Source: Limnomonas spitsbergensis
Lineage: Eukaryota; Chlorophyta; Chlorophyceae; Chlamydomonadales
Assembly: GCA_037349105.1 (NCBI GenBank)
Contig: JAYJMM010000119.1
Location: 62,001 to 126,000 of the forward strand
Reading direction: 5' to 3'
Length of the DNA stretch: 64,000 bases
Below, in pieces: positions 21,701 to 32,394 of this stretch. The notes below the pieces were generated by a model. The model did not search any database. It saw only the letters and a list, made by a program, of their open reading frames with translations, and was not told where the DNA came from. The translations under genes were made by a program, and so were the position numbers. How positions within the stretch are numbered: the stretch's first letter is position 1; every line of letters starts with the position of its first letter.

Positions 21701-22540
21701 TGCCGATATCCTTTTCCCTAAAATCAACCTCTGTTCTTGTGCAGACCAACAGCATTGTGGTACAAGTGAGCTTCTTTTCGGAGGTTGCGGCTGCATCCTA
21801 CGCCCAGATCATGCTGGACTCTGTCACCACCCTGGTCTCTGGTGGCGTTCTTGCATGCGGCTCCACTTTCAGCGTCAACACGGCTATGTTCTCTGGTGGT
21901 GCCGGTCCCTTCAACACTCCCGCTCTCGCGTGCACCTCTCCTCCACCCTTGCTCCCCTCCCCTCCTAACCCACCATTGCCTCCCCCTCCTTTCCCCTCTC
22001 CCCCTTCTCCCACCCCTCCCAACCCACCACCACCCTCTCCCCCTCCTCCCCCTCCTCCTGCCCCCCCCCCCGCCCTTCCCCCCTCCTCCCTTCCCGCCAC
22101 TGCCCTTCCCAACTCCCTCTCCTCCCTCTCCTTACCCCCCAGAGGTAGCCAACCTCCCTGGCTTTGCTCAGATTGTTGCTAAAATAACCATCCAGTTCTC
22201 TGTCCCGGCCAAGAACATCCCCAACCTCTGCAACAACATCGACAATGCCCTGAATGCTGCGCCTGGTTTCTCAACAGTCCAGTGCGTCCTTGTTGATGGC
22301 GCTCCCCGCAAGGCTTACCAGACGCTGACAGTGTCCCCTCCTACTCTGAGCGCAACTGACGCTGGTGCCCTGGATAAGGCAATGGTGTACTACCAGGCCA
22401 ACCTGAACAGCCTGCTGGCCCGCATGCTGCTGCCCTGCGACGCCACCGTCCAGATCGCCATTGTGGGTGGGCAGTCCATCAACATAGACAAGAACATGGC
22501 AGCTTTGGGGGTCGCCTGCAGCAGCGCGCGCCGCTCATAG
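18767..22540 (+). CDS. pherophorin-like secreted hydroxyproline-rich glycoprotein
   Basis: Six exons: 18767-18940, 19247-19483, 19582-19772, 19910-20051, 20214-21634 and 21745-22540 (stop TAG). All introns are GT-AG and phases match. The ATG at 18767 opens a signal peptide (VCLLAGLALALFTTTTSA). A Cys-rich globular region of about 220 residues follows. Then come Ser-Pro rods (PPPPSPPP type, the substrate for prolyl hydroxylation and arabinosylation) alternating with four modules of about 100-115 residues. This rod-and-globule build is that of volvocine pherophorins, which form the wall or extracellular matrix. Each module has an early Cys, a central Cys, a LPCG/LGCG/LACG/LPCD motif and a closing xC before the next rod. 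The frame slips twice in C runs (about 21309-21320 and 22061-22071), either sequencing errors or real indels. Without them the product is about 985 residues. Confidence 0.85.
20099..20165 (+). repeat. dispersed repeat, copy 2, inside pherophorin intron
   Basis: TTACACCTTGCCCTGCTCAA, then AAGGCTCGGCCGCGTGGGTG and CCCAGCT. It matches the inverse complement at 52350-52400 and the copy at 12160-12245. It lies between exons 4 and 5 of the pherophorin-like gene. Confidence 0.6.
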
Positions 22541-24886
22541 GCTGTGATAGATGACACGACCTTGGCGCTGTGTCGCTTCAGCTGGCAGTCGACTTGGACA
22601 ACTTGATGCCACCTTCCACCTCCAGCATGTCCAATGCAGTCCTCTCCTCTCACCTGTCTTAGCCATCGGCTGATACGGGCTGCAGCGCAACCACGCAGGA
22701 GTTGCTAGTTTGTGTGCCTCCCTCCCTTGTCTATAGATGTTGACATAAACGCCCTAATACTTAGCAGTGTATGTTCTCCTGCCACTTATGGACTCGGATT
22801 AGGCTCCAGTGGATATGGCACTAATAGTAGCCGGTCTTGTCTGCTTCCTACTACCAATGTTTCCCTGATTTATATGAACGTTGGCAGGTTGGTAGTGGAG
22901 GGTTCAGGTGATAGCTGCCCAACCTTCCAATCCGATGATCTGGCTTGACTATGTCTTAGGTGTGGTTTGCGAATGTAGCCCCCTGGTCATCTCTATTTGT
23001 AAATATTGCAGTTCGATTCATGTCCACCTTGTTTGCTCCACCTCCAGCATACATCCCACTCTCCCGGACATCAAATTGTTTGACCATATGAGACAACATA
23101 CCGATCCAAGCCTAAGAAATGATGCATCTCGTGAGATTCAAGCAGAGCAACAATGTGTCTGGAATTGGTTGGTCTGCCAAGCTGGACCTGGTCTCTGATT
23201 GGCATTTTGAAGGCAAGACAGTACCGAAGAATATGTTAAGTTCAAGCATTTTGAACAGGGTCTAACAGCCTATAATCTCAACAGCCTGCTGGCTCATTCA
23301 CTAGTTGCATCCTTGTTAGTCTTTAGCGGATGTTGCTAACAAAGAGGGTACCATTGACATGAACCTGCCCCAACCTGTATCGTTTTGCCCGGGGTAAAGC
23401 ACACAAGAGGGTTTTGAAGCACCTGTACAATCTTGACGCGGAGGCACTGGTCCCTGAAGATTCTTGGACGGGTTGGGCGCAACTGGCCCAGGATTTGGGC
23501 ATGTCAGTGAAAGGCGAGTTCTCGCAGCTGGTTAACCACGTCATCGACCTCATAGAGGGGATCACTGTCCAGCTAGCCTCTGACGTCCGTGACAAAGATT
23601 TCCGTGCAGAGGCTTCTGGAGCATATTAACAAAGCATGTAAAAGCATACGTCCATTCATGCGAGCTTGTACCTAGAGTTTGGGACGTTGACATGTGAAGA
23701 TTTTTCAGTCCAGCGGAGCATCACATTAGGCACTAAATACGCTAGGACGGCGAGCGAAAACCAGTGACACCCCTGGGCAAGCAACCAACACACAACCACC
23801 GAGCAGTAGCATGGGACTGAACCCCATAGTGCAGAAGACTAGCCCCAGCCATAAAAAAGATGCGGGTGCTAAAGAGATAGGCCGATATGCATCCCTGCCT
23901 GCCTGTTACAGCCATGGCACTTACAGGCAGGTAGGAATGCATGGGCCCGTCTGTTGCCGTTACATTGGCTGTCCTATTCTATTGCGACCTGAGCTCACTG
24001 CAGCTCTTGACAGAAAAGCTGGTTGCTTGAAACACCTCCTCAACCCCAGGTGCCACTTGTGCCCTACCTTGATAGGCCTCCCTGGCTGGCAGGACATAGG
24101 GCAGCCTGATGCAGCCGATGATGCCCACCAGGTATCCGGCAGGCCTCGCGGAGAAAACGCAGTCCCAGGCTTGTCCGAGAGTAAGGCATCAGCAGCACTG
24201 CCCCCCGCTGCAGGATTCAGATATTTCAGACACCATGTTGCAAATCACAATGGGGCACACATCACTCGGGGGCTGCGCCAAAGGCACAGCTTTTACAGAT
24301 AATCTCGGCCTTTTTCGCTGCCATGACCTCGTAACTAACTCATCACTATTAAGTGCTAACCAATTCGAGCTCATCATGGTCATACCCGTAATCACGCGTT
24401 CATTTGATTATTCAGTGCATCTTTGTAGCACATTTTAGGCAATAGTACCATGGTACCGTATTGCACAATTTATTTGCACGCATTCAGGTGACTGTGGGAG
24501 GTGGCTTTGCTTCAAAATTAACCACAAATCTGTTTCTTCAAGGCACTAGGCCGCTGGTCCCTGTTCCTGTACCGAAAGATAGGGTGGTCTCATGGGGTAG
24601 GGTTTGAGCCCTCCACACAAATTTCGTTGTTTGAGAACGCAGGGAAGTGTTAGCATCTCGGCAATTATTCATTCAAAATTGTTCTCTCAAGTTCAACTAT
24701 TTGGATCACTCAGATCGGTATGCATGTGGTAAGTACTAACGGTACCGGTATGCACATACCATAGTAGCTCATCATGGCCTCTAGAATAGGCAGGCTTCGA
24801 TCTTGTTTGGCTCCTATATGACTTAAGCTAAAACTTGGTGCAAGGTCGCACTTTTGCTGGGTATCCATGATCAAATCCAGCCTAAA
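22541..24886. other. intergenic region, one possible coding fragment
   Basis: Mostly featureless. A plus-strand frame at about 23399-23629 reads like protein (RVLKHLYNLDAEALVP, later QLVNHVIDLIEGITVQLASD) and ends in TAA, but it has no recognised family and no clear splice partner. I see no structured repeats or RNA genes in the rest. Confidence 0.35.
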
Positions 24887-26732
24887 CTAATCAACCTTCT
24901 TCGTGGCAGCCCTCCGAGATGCGAAAGACAACAACGCTACAAGAACGATCACGGCTACGTTGCCACCCAGCAGGACCCACTTCGCCTGGTTGATGACAGA
25001 GTTCACCGCAACGACTTGAGCCCACCACGGCTTCTGCTGCCGCGGAAAATCAGCAAAAGATAGCACCATAGTGACTTGCAGCAGGTCCGCTGAGGCCACT
25101 AGCAGTGACAAAAAGACGATGCCCCGCCCCCAGGGCCAGCTGCCCAAGCCCGCTGAAGCTCTGTAGCCAGGCAGGCAGACGGCGGGTAAGGACGCAGGGT
25201 GACCGACAGAAATTAAGACACGATGAAAACTTCAGCCCGGCAGGAGCGTGTGAAGAAAAAAGAATGCATGGGCTGAGGCCGAGGTGAACAATCAGGGATG
25301 GGGCATAATTGGCACTTGGCAGGGGAGACCAGAATTCACAATCATGAGCTGAGCAAAGATGCATGTTCAGCATCATGCATGCCATCATGGACAGACACAA
25401 ATAATTGGCATGGTGTCATCACATCACGAGTGGACTGGCACGTGGGTCACACCACCTGGGGCGCTTGTCCCCCCACGGTGGGTAGACCCGCAATGTCCAC
25501 CACCGTGGGGGGACCCATCAAGGTGTCCCCAGCGTGGACCATCCATACGGCCATATGGGTCCCACGCAGATATCACAGTGGGCCCCCCCACGATGGGCCC
25601 ACCCACTGTTGTGTCCCCATAGTGGGAATACCCACTGCGAATCTCCCACCCATGTCCACCCACTGCTGTGTCCCCATAGTGGGATTACCCACTGCGAATC
25701 TCCCAACCATGCCCACCCACTGCAGGTCTCCCACCCATGTCCCCCCACTGCTGTGTCCCCAGAGTGGGTATCCCCACTGTAGCTCTCCCACCCAGGCCGA
25801 CCCACTGCTGTGTCCCCATAGTGGGAATGCCCAATTTAGGTCTCCAACACATGCCCACCCACTGCTGCTAAGTATTCCGGTCCTGGGCCCATGACATCTT
25901 AACAAAAACAAACTGAAGGTCCAGTATGTATTTCTGGTATTATGGCGTACGGTATTATGGTACTGGTATACGATCTGATATATCTGTATGCCGCCTTTAT
26001 TATGACCACGGACGCCCCCCATCACCTGTTGCAAAGGACCACCAACATCATACGATGATAGCCCATGATGTAGAAAGTGGTGTCCAGCAGGTTGATCACA
26101 AGGTAAAGGTGCCTGCCTCGGGGGCCCCAAGCGGTCAATGCGGTCTCGGCAGCAACTGCAGCAGGAGAGCACTGTGAAGCTGTTCCACCAGCTGCTGCTG
26201 TAGGGGCTGCAGGAGATGCAGGAGTTGCAAGAGCTGCAGGAGCTGCAAGAGCTGCAGAGGCTGCAGGGGATCCGAAGCCCGTTTGCGTCACAGGGTCAGT
26301 TGATGAAGCTAGCTCTGAGCCTGAGGGTGACGCAGGCGCCAAGGTGACAACTAGGCTTCTCACGAGAAGCATGCAGTGGAGGTCGGATGATGCGAGCCAG
26401 GGGCGCTGCGCTGCTGCGTCAGTGTTGGTGCAGATGGCCCTGAGTTCGGTGGAGAGGCCTCCTGCTGCAACGCTGTCCGGCTGGGCTGCCCCGTTGTGCG
26501 AGATCTCAACCTCTGTAGCCCCCCTTAACAGGCTGCTGCCACACAGCGTGCTTGCTGACGTCCCGCACAGCATTAGCGGCAGGAAGCATAAGGCAGCAGC
26601 AGAAGCGGCGGCGGTGGCGGTTGGGGATCTGACAAGTGTTGCGCCTTGGCATAGGTGGGACAGCCTTGCGCAGTCTTTCTTTCTGCCCAATCCCGCGGTG
26701 CATCTCTGGCGGAAGCCAAGCAGGACGACCAC
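24887..26732 (-). CDS. multi-pass membrane protein of unknown function
   Basis: Two exons are well linked: one ending at 26026 and one at 24887-25160 (stop TAG). The junction leaves AG + A, giving an Arg codon, and both splice sites are canonical (AACAG/GTGATG and GCTACAG/A). The C-terminal half shows hydrophobic segments HLYLVINLLDTTFYIMG, RGIVFLSLLVASADLLQV and WVLLGGNVAVIVLVALLSF followed by a basic tail (RRAATKK). This suggests at least three membrane helices with a cytosolic positive end. The upstream part (26026-26732) is Ala/Pro-rich with one more hydrophobic run and may include unrecognised introns. A possible first exon with ATG at 26973 encodes another helix (AGLVAAVAFIAVTALRR). No family is recognised. 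The 865-bp intron holds a minisatellite. Confidence 0.55.
25440..25872 (+). repeat. minisatellite, ~57-bp units (CCCACTGCTGTGTCCCCATAGTGGG)
   Basis: Units begin CCCACTGCTGTGTCCCCATA followed by GTGGGA and are spaced about 57 bp apart near 25602, 25659, 25745, 25801 and 25858, with variant units before them. CCCACT...AGTGGG within each unit is an inverted repeat. It fills the intron of the minus-strand membrane-protein gene. Confidence 0.8.
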
Positions 26733-27148
26733 ACCTCAGCCTCCTCAGCACTGGCCGAAGCCCTGCCAAAGTTGCCGTCCGCCTCCCGGCTCCCGCCGCA
26801 GGCCACATTCTTGAGCAGGAAGTGACGCGCGGCCCCAAGCGCCGCAGCGCTGTGACAGCAATGAAAGCCACGGCGGCGACCAAGCCTGCAGGTCTCACCA
26901 GCGGCACGGCCTGCGGCCCGGAATCCAGAACGAGCAAAGGGGCGGCGATTGCCGCCGTGGGCGACATTGTATCCATAGATCTAGATCCCGCCCTGGAATC
27001 CATAGATCTGGATCCCTCTCCAGCGGGACCTGAAGCCTCTGGAAAGGCTTATGAGTAGCAGCCAAGCTCAAACAGGCCATCCTGCAGCAGCCAAGAGCCC
27101 CCCGCCCTCGCACCTGCTTGCCAGGCTCGCAGCAGCAGCAAAAACGCG

Positions 27149-28102
27149 ATGGGGGCTTGCTCCAACCCAGCCAACAGTGACGGATTAAAAGCAGGGATAG
27201 CAGCAGCCACAGGAGTACTGGCAGCGGCAGAAGCAGCTGCTGGTAACACCAAGAATGCACCTGGCACTTGCAGGGAGCAAATGCCAGCTCAAAAGAAGCG
27301 CAAGCAGCCACTCAAGGAGGTGGAGGAGGAGGCAAGGGCTGGAGCGGTTGAGGCAGCGCCTGATTCTCCTGTCCATGAGACACGCTGCATCACACGTCTT
27401 GCCTCTTCAGCTGGTGCTGGAGTAGAGCCCACTTCAGTAGCCGCTGCCGCCTCAGGTGCCGCCAATTCAGCTGGTGCTGGAGGGAGAGGGACTGTGAGGA
27501 TGGGGGATGTGGAATCCAGCATGGCGGCAAAAGTATCTGATCAGCCCAAGCGCATGCATGAGGTACTTCAAATTCTGCAGCAGCAGCAGCAACAGCCGCG
27601 GCAACAACACCGTAATTTACCACACCTTGCTTCCCTCAACATGCCGCCCCTGATTGTGACCCTGAACACTCAAAGTCGCACTGCGCCGGCCTGGCAGCAG
27701 CTCCAACACCAGCGGCGTGAGTTGGAGGGGTCTACCGACTCTACCCCAACCGTTCCCCTACGACAAGTGCAGCCAGCCCCGCCGCCGCAGCAACAGGCAG
27801 GAACAGCGGTGGCACCCGAGGGGCAGAAGGCGGGAGCGGCGCCTGCTGGGGAGGAACCGGAGGCGCAGGAGATGGGACCGGTTTCGTCAGCGGGAGCAGA
27901 GGCACCTGTGCAGGCCTCCGTAGCTCAAGCGTCAACAGCGGCTGCGGTATCCCCTACCTCAGCTACCGCGGTGGCGGCTCCTCCTGCAGCCACTGCATGG
28001 CATTCTATCTTGGATGGTCACTATTCCGGTAGTACTTCCGGCGCTCGGACTGCTCTAAGGCGACTCTCGGACTGCTCTAAGGCGACGCTCGGACTGCTAT
28101 AA
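27149..28102 (+). CDS. Ala/Gln/Pro-rich hypothetical protein
   Basis: The frame is open for 317 codons. The product is low in complexity: Ala-rich N-terminus, a basic patch (QKKRKQPLKEVEEEA) that could be a nuclear signal, a glutamine run (QILQQQQQQPRQQ), and a C-terminal half rich in Ala, Pro and Gln. The last 20 codons (ARTALRRLSDCSK) are encoded by the CGGACTGCTCTAAGGCGAC repeat, which looks regulatory, so the true end may be earlier. CAG-rich DNA gives open frames easily, so I am not sure it is expressed. Confidence 0.35.
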   Translation: MGACSNPANSDGLKAGIAAATGVLAAAEAAAGNTKNAPGTCREQMPAQKKRKQPLKEVEEEARAGAVEAAPDSPVHETRCITRLASSAGAGVEPTSVAAAASGAANSAGAGGRGTVRMGDVESSMAAKVSDQPKRMHEVLQILQQQQQQPRQQHRNLPHLASLNMPPLIVTLNTQSRTAPAWQQLQHQRRELEGSTDSTPTVPLRQVQPAPPPQQQAGTAVAPEGQKAGAAPAGEEPEAQEMGPVSSAGAEAPVQASVAQASTAAAVSPTSATAVAAPPAATAWHSILDGHYSGSTSGARTALRRLSDCSKATLGLL

Positions 28103-28235
28103 GGCGATGTTCGGAGTGCTTGAGACTGCTTGCGACTGTCTTGCCGTACATGCGAAGCAGTCGCTGCTGGTACAAAGCGAACCAGAGACTGCTTTGCCGT
28201 ACAAGATGGGCAGTCGCAGTCGTTGTAAGCAATCT
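28040..28235. promoter_or_regulatory. cluster of CGACTGCT-type motifs upstream of 28306 gene
   Basis: The block GACTGCTCTAAGGCGAC occurs at 28048-28064 and 28070-28086, with a one-mismatch third copy about 22 bp later. It is followed by looser GACTGCTT, GCGACTG and the reverse forms CAGTCGC. The same 17-mer occurs at 37049-37065 in another promoter region. The ATG of the next gene is about 70-260 bp downstream. A regulatory role is an inference from position and recurrence. Confidence 0.45.
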
Positions 28236-28305
28236 AAATTAGTGGTCGAAAATGTATCGCGCCTATATCTTCATGATTCTATATTCCTCTCGCTTGCATT
28301 GAGCC

Positions 28306-30656
28306 ATGACCTCGCGTGGCGCAGGACATTCTCGCAATGCTTCTGGATCTACCGGGCCTGTGCCCCCCTCTCCGAAAGGGAGTGATGTTAAAACAGCAGA
28401 TACCATGGCAGCACTGGATGCGGCTGCTTTTTATGTTAAGACCGCCAGGATGCCTTTTGTCCTGAAAGCCGATTGGCGAGACACGCTGTTGCGTCACTTT
28501 CGGGAACAAACGCCTCAGGAGGTGGCAAAAGCTACACGAAATCGTCCTGGGCTTATAGGCTTCGTCTCGCGGTCAGACGGAGGACTTCTGGTAATACTAT
28601 TGTTACTAGCATGATGTTGTCCTTGGAATGCTGTTCCCGGTCCGGCGCAGACTCTTCACGCAATCCGGCTATTTTCATTTTCCAACCAGGCCTACGCTTG
28701 TTCATCCTGTATCAACTCGCCCACACCACTTTGGCGATGCGAATCTGCTTCTCGTGTAACGAGGCTCGCGAACCATATCGTAGAAAAGTGGGTAAATCGT
28801 TGTCATTAGCCCCCCCCATCATGCTTGCTTGCGCGGAGGGGTACAGGAGAGCATAATCGATTTTGCATGAATCGCAGGCATCCGCCTTTCCCTCCATCAG
28901 ACCAGACGGCCGTAGTGGTTGACGTCCGCTCAACCCAGATCAGAACCCAGTAGGTAGTCACCATGTATTTGTAGTCTGCACTGCATGATTCCAAGGGCAA
29001 GTACTGTACCATGCGGCGCATGGATGCGGGCATGGGGCATGCAGAAAAGAGCACATGATGTGGAAAGGCAAGGCACATTTTGCATGGGTACAAACGATTA
29101 GCCACAATGCTTTGCCTGACTACCTGAGCCTTCCTCTGATAACAGGCATGCGCAAGGAAGCAATATGAGGAGCCATGATGGTTTGGGACCAGAACAACAC
29201 TATTCAGCAGCTGGTCCCTACATTCTCAGCCGGGTAAGAGAACTGCTTATCCCCGACCCTGACGATCACCGCATGATAACACATTCAAAATTGGTGCAGG
29301 TTCTAACCAGCCGTCGCCGGCACACCTTCCCCACAGCCAAGCTCAGAGGCTTCATGGAACATGTAAGAAATACTACCATTAGTACTAGAACCCGTGTTTT
29401 ATGCAGATTTGGGTGATGGCATCAGTATAATTCACTGGTTAATGTCTTAATTTGCTCTTACAGGACAGAGGATGATGAATGCGGAGGAGGTCAGGTTTCT
29501 CAGAGGATGGACCCCAGGATTGTCATGGCGCGGCAGAATAATGCAGTGGAGGGATAGCTTGGGAGCATGTTGACTGCTAGCCATGCACTCAACAGACCGG
29601 ACGGTTCTGTTGCAGGCAACGCTGGTCATCGTGCGAGCCCGTATTTCAGGTCTGTTTTTGGTTGTCTTACAAAGAATGCGCACCGGATTTGGGGGTTTGA
29701 CAACTGCTTGATTGTAATGAACAATATTCAATCATTACCGTGACTGCAGTGGGCCATACGGTCAAACTAAAGCCATGCCATGGCCTGCTAATCTGCTGCG
29801 CTGATGACTGACCAACCTATTCTGTTTTGTGCAGAGATGGCCTGCACTATGCTGATCCCATTGGCATGAACTCTGTAGCAAGCGGTGCCGCCACCGGACA
29901 TTACGGCGTTGATGCGGGCAGTGCCAGTTCGTACGCCAAGTAAGCTTAATTTGGTAGGCTGGACATACACACAGATTCACCTTGGCTAAGCAGCTGTTGG
30001 ATTGTTTACGCACTTTTCATTTGTTACTGTTACTGTTATGGGCCATGCAGCTCTAATGCAGCCATGCCAGGGCTAATGCTTGCTGATCTGCTGCGCTGTC
30101 TGACCAACCTATTCTGTTCTTTGCAGCGCTGGCCTGCACTATGTTGGTCCCATTGGCATGGACTCTATAGCAGGCGGTGCTGCCACCGGACAGTACGGCG
30201 TCGCTACAGGCAGTGCCAGTCCGTATGCTAGGTAAGCTCAATCTGGTAGGCTGGACATATGCACAAAATTGATCTTGGCTAGACAGTTGCTGGATTGATT
30301 GCGCATTTTTCTTTTGTAACTGTGACTGTTATGGGCCATTAAGCTCTACTGCAGGCACGTCTGTGCCAATGATGGCCATTTTGCTGTGCTGACTGACCCA
30401 CCTTTCTGTGTTGTGCAGGGGTGGCCTGCCCCATGCTGGTATGCTGCGCCAATGCCGGCCTTCAGCTTCCAGGCTCCCTTTCCTCCCTGGACCTCATCTC
30501 AGGCAGGTATCTACATGCCAGGTCAGCAGTTGCACCCGCCATGCCTCCCTTCGGGGGTGCCTCGACACAGTTGAACTACGAAGCAGACAGTGCTGTCACA
30601 GGACTGTATGGCGTTGCTACAGGCACCGCCAATCAGCATGCCAGTTCACATGCCAG
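28306..30656 (+). CDS. hypothetical multi-exon protein with tandemly duplicated exons
   Basis: The first exon (28306-28590) encodes 95 residues including AFYVKTARMPFVLKADWRDT and REQTPQEVAKATRNRPGLIG; a GTAATA donor follows. Candidate short exons follow at about 29150-29233, 29318-29380 and 29462-29492, whose phases I could not join cleanly. Then come three related exons at 29836-29941, 30127-30231 and 30418-30656, all flanked by phase-2 introns. The first two read DGLHYADPIGMNS and AGLHYVGPIGMDS. All three end in versions of YGVATGSASPYA, and the third is longer and rearranged at its start. The flanking introns are also copies of each other, so whole exon-intron units were duplicated. No family is recognised. 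The gene may continue into the 72-bp repeat ORF downstream. Confidence 0.45.
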
Positions 30657-30850
30657 GTAAGGTTGATGCTGGTAGGCTGGACATGCGCACATGTTCATTG
30701 TTGCGGGAAAGCTGCTTGATTATTATGCGCATATTTTTATTTATTACTGTGACTGCAGTAGGCCATAGGGTCAAACGAAAGCCATGCCAAGGCCGATACT
30801 TGCTGATCTGCTGCGCTGATGACTGACCAACCTATTCTGTTTTGTGCAAG
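29752..30850 (+). repeat. four tandem copies of a ~290-400-bp intron/exon unit
   Basis: The sequence GGCCAT...GCCATGCCA...GCTGATCTGCTGCGCTGA, then TGACTGACCAACCTATTCTG and a 3' splice site recurs at about 29752, 30039, 30332 and 30762. After each exon the intron restarts with GGTAGGCTGGACAT...GCACA. The copies have diverged by substitutions and by one insertion in the third unit. Confidence 0.8.
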
Positions 30851-32394
30851 GATGGCATGCAGGACCCCCCTTTGTTGCGCTGCACAGGTCGCCGGTGACA
30901 GCACCCAGCGTAACTGCGGCAGGGGCAGCAGCAGGGCCCTCCCATGCTGCGCTGAACAGGCCGCCGGTGACAGCACCCAGCGCAACGGCGGCAGTGCCAG
31001 CAGCAGGGCCCTCCCATGCTGCGCTGAACGGGCCGCCGGTGACAGCACCCAGCGCGACGGCAGTAGTGCCCGCAGCAGGGCCCTCCCATGCTGCGCTGTA
31101 CAGGCCGCCAGTGACGGCACCCAGCGCGACGGCGGCAGTGCCAGCAGCAGGGCCCTCCCATGCTGCGCTGAACAGGCCGCCGGTGACAGCACCCAGCGCG
31201 ACGGCGGTAGTGCCAGCAGCAGGGCCCTCCCATGCTGCGCTGAACAGGCCGCCGGTGACAGCACCCAGCGCGACGGCGGCAGTGCCCGCAGCAGGGCCCT
31301 CCCATGTTGCGCTGTACAGGCCGCCGGTGACAGCACCTAGCGCGACGGCGGCAATGCCAGCAGCGGGGCCCTCCCATGCTGCGCTGAACAGGCCGCCGGT
31401 GACAGCACCCAGCGCAACGGCGGCAGAGGCAGCAGCAGGGCCCTCCCACGCTGCGCTGAACAAGCCGCCGGTGACAGCACCTAGCGCAACGGCAGCTGTG
31501 GCAGCAGCAGGGCCCTCCCATGCTGCGCTGAACGGGCCGCCGGTGACAGCACCCAGCGCATCGGCGGCAGTGGAAGCAGCAAGGCCCTCCCATGCTGCGC
31601 TGAACAGGCCGCCGGTGACAGCACCCAGCGCGAAGTCGGCAGTGCCCGCAGCAGGGCCCTCCCATGTTGCGCTGTACAGGCCGCCGGTGACGGCACCCAG
31701 CGCGACGGTGGCAGTGGCAGCAGCAGGGCCCTCCCATGCTGCGCTGAACAGGCCGCCGGTGACAGCACCCAGCATAACGGCGGCAGTGGCAGCAGCAGGG
31801 CCCTCCCACGCTGCGCTGAACAAGCCGCTGGTGATAGCACCCAGCGCAACTTCAGCTGTGGCAGCAGCAGTGCCCTCCCATGTTGCGCTGAACAGGCCGC
31901 CGGTGACAGCACCCAGCGCAACGGCGGCAGTGCCAGCAGCAAGGCCCTCCCATGCTGCGCTGAACGGGCCGCCGGTGACAGCACCCAGGGCATCGGCGGC
32001 AGTGGAAGCAGCAAGGCCCTCCCATGCTGCGCTGAACGGGCCGCCGGTGACAGCACCTAGCGCAACGACGGCAGTGGCAGCAACAGTGCACTCCCACGCT
32101 GCGATGGACAAGCCGCAGGTGACAGCACCCAGCGCAACGGCGGCAGCGGCAGCAGCATGGTCCTCCCACGTTGCGCTGAACATGCCGCTGGTGATAGCAC
32201 CCAGCGCAACTGCAGGTGTGGCAGCAAAAGGGCCCTCCCATGGGATCCCCCTCTCTGCGCTGGACTGTCTGAGTGATATGTTCATGCCGTCTGTTAGTAG
32301 GACCCGGCAAACAGCAGTTCCAGGTTCCCGGGCTGGTCGGGGCAAAGTGGCTGGTAAAGGAGTGATTGGAAAGGAGTCAACCACTAAGAAGTAG
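30844..32394 (+). CDS. 72-bp-repeat ORF (24-residue Ala/Pro/Thr/Ser repeats)
   Basis: A plus-strand frame is open for 516 codons. It consists of about 19 copies of a 24-residue unit of the type GPSHAALNRPPVTAPSATAA plus VPAA, followed by a non-repeat basic tail (SRAGRGKVAGKGVIGKESTTKK) and TAG. If spliced from the upstream exons, the natural acceptor (GTGCAAG near 30849) joins to another frame that stops at 31340, so the coding frame is unproven. Because 72 is a multiple of 3, other frames are also open: on the minus strand 551 codons (30771-32426) and 325 codons (30832-31809). Confidence 0.35.
   Translation: MQGWHAGPPFVALHRSPVTAPSVTAAGAAAGPSHAALNRPPVTAPSATAAVPAAGPSHAALNGPPVTAPSATAVVPAAGPSHAALYRPPVTAPSATAAVPAAGPSHAALNRPPVTAPSATAVVPAAGPSHAALNRPPVTAPSATAAVPAAGPSHVALYRPPVTAPSATAAMPAAGPSHAALNRPPVTAPSATAAEAAAGPSHAALNKPPVTAPSATAAVAAAGPSHAALNGPPVTAPSASAAVEAARPSHAALNRPPVTAPSAKSAVPAAGPSHVALYRPPVTAPSATVAVAAAGPSHAALNRPPVTAPSITAAVAAAGPSHAALNKPLVIAPSATSAVAAAVPSHVALNRPPVTAPSATAAVPAARPSHAALNGPPVTAPRASAAVEAARPSHAALNGPPVTAPSATTAVAATVHSHAAMDKPQVTAPSATAAAAAAWSSHVALNMPLVIAPSATAGVAAKGPSHGIPLSALDCLSDMFMPSVSRTRQTAVPGSRAGRGKVAGKGVIGKESTTKK
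30890..32235 (+). repeat. 72-bp minisatellite, ~19 units
   Basis: Units read GGGCCCTCCCATGCTGCGCT, GAACAGGCCGCCGGTGACAG, CACCCAGCGCAACGGCGGCA and a variable GTGCCAGCAGCA end. Spacing is regular at 72 bp. Variation falls at the same positions in each unit (AACAGG/TACAGG/AACGGG, GCAGTG/GTAGTG), so higher-order patterns of unit types may exist. Confidence 0.92.

Noticed and set aside
20975..21796. 273-codon minus-strand ORF across the pherophorin gene
   Set aside because: Gly/Arg-rich mirror of proline-rod codons; the plus strand has signal peptide, splice sites and modules.
22541..22600. TAG readthrough at the end of the pherophorin gene as support for a TAG-sense genetic code
   Set aside because: The frame after TAG is short and lacks protein character; DUF3531 and the membrane protein also end in TAG, so the standard code is the simpler reading.
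30890..32235. CRISPR array
   Set aside because: Regular spacing comes from contiguous 72-bp units without unique spacers, in a eukaryotic spliced-gene context.
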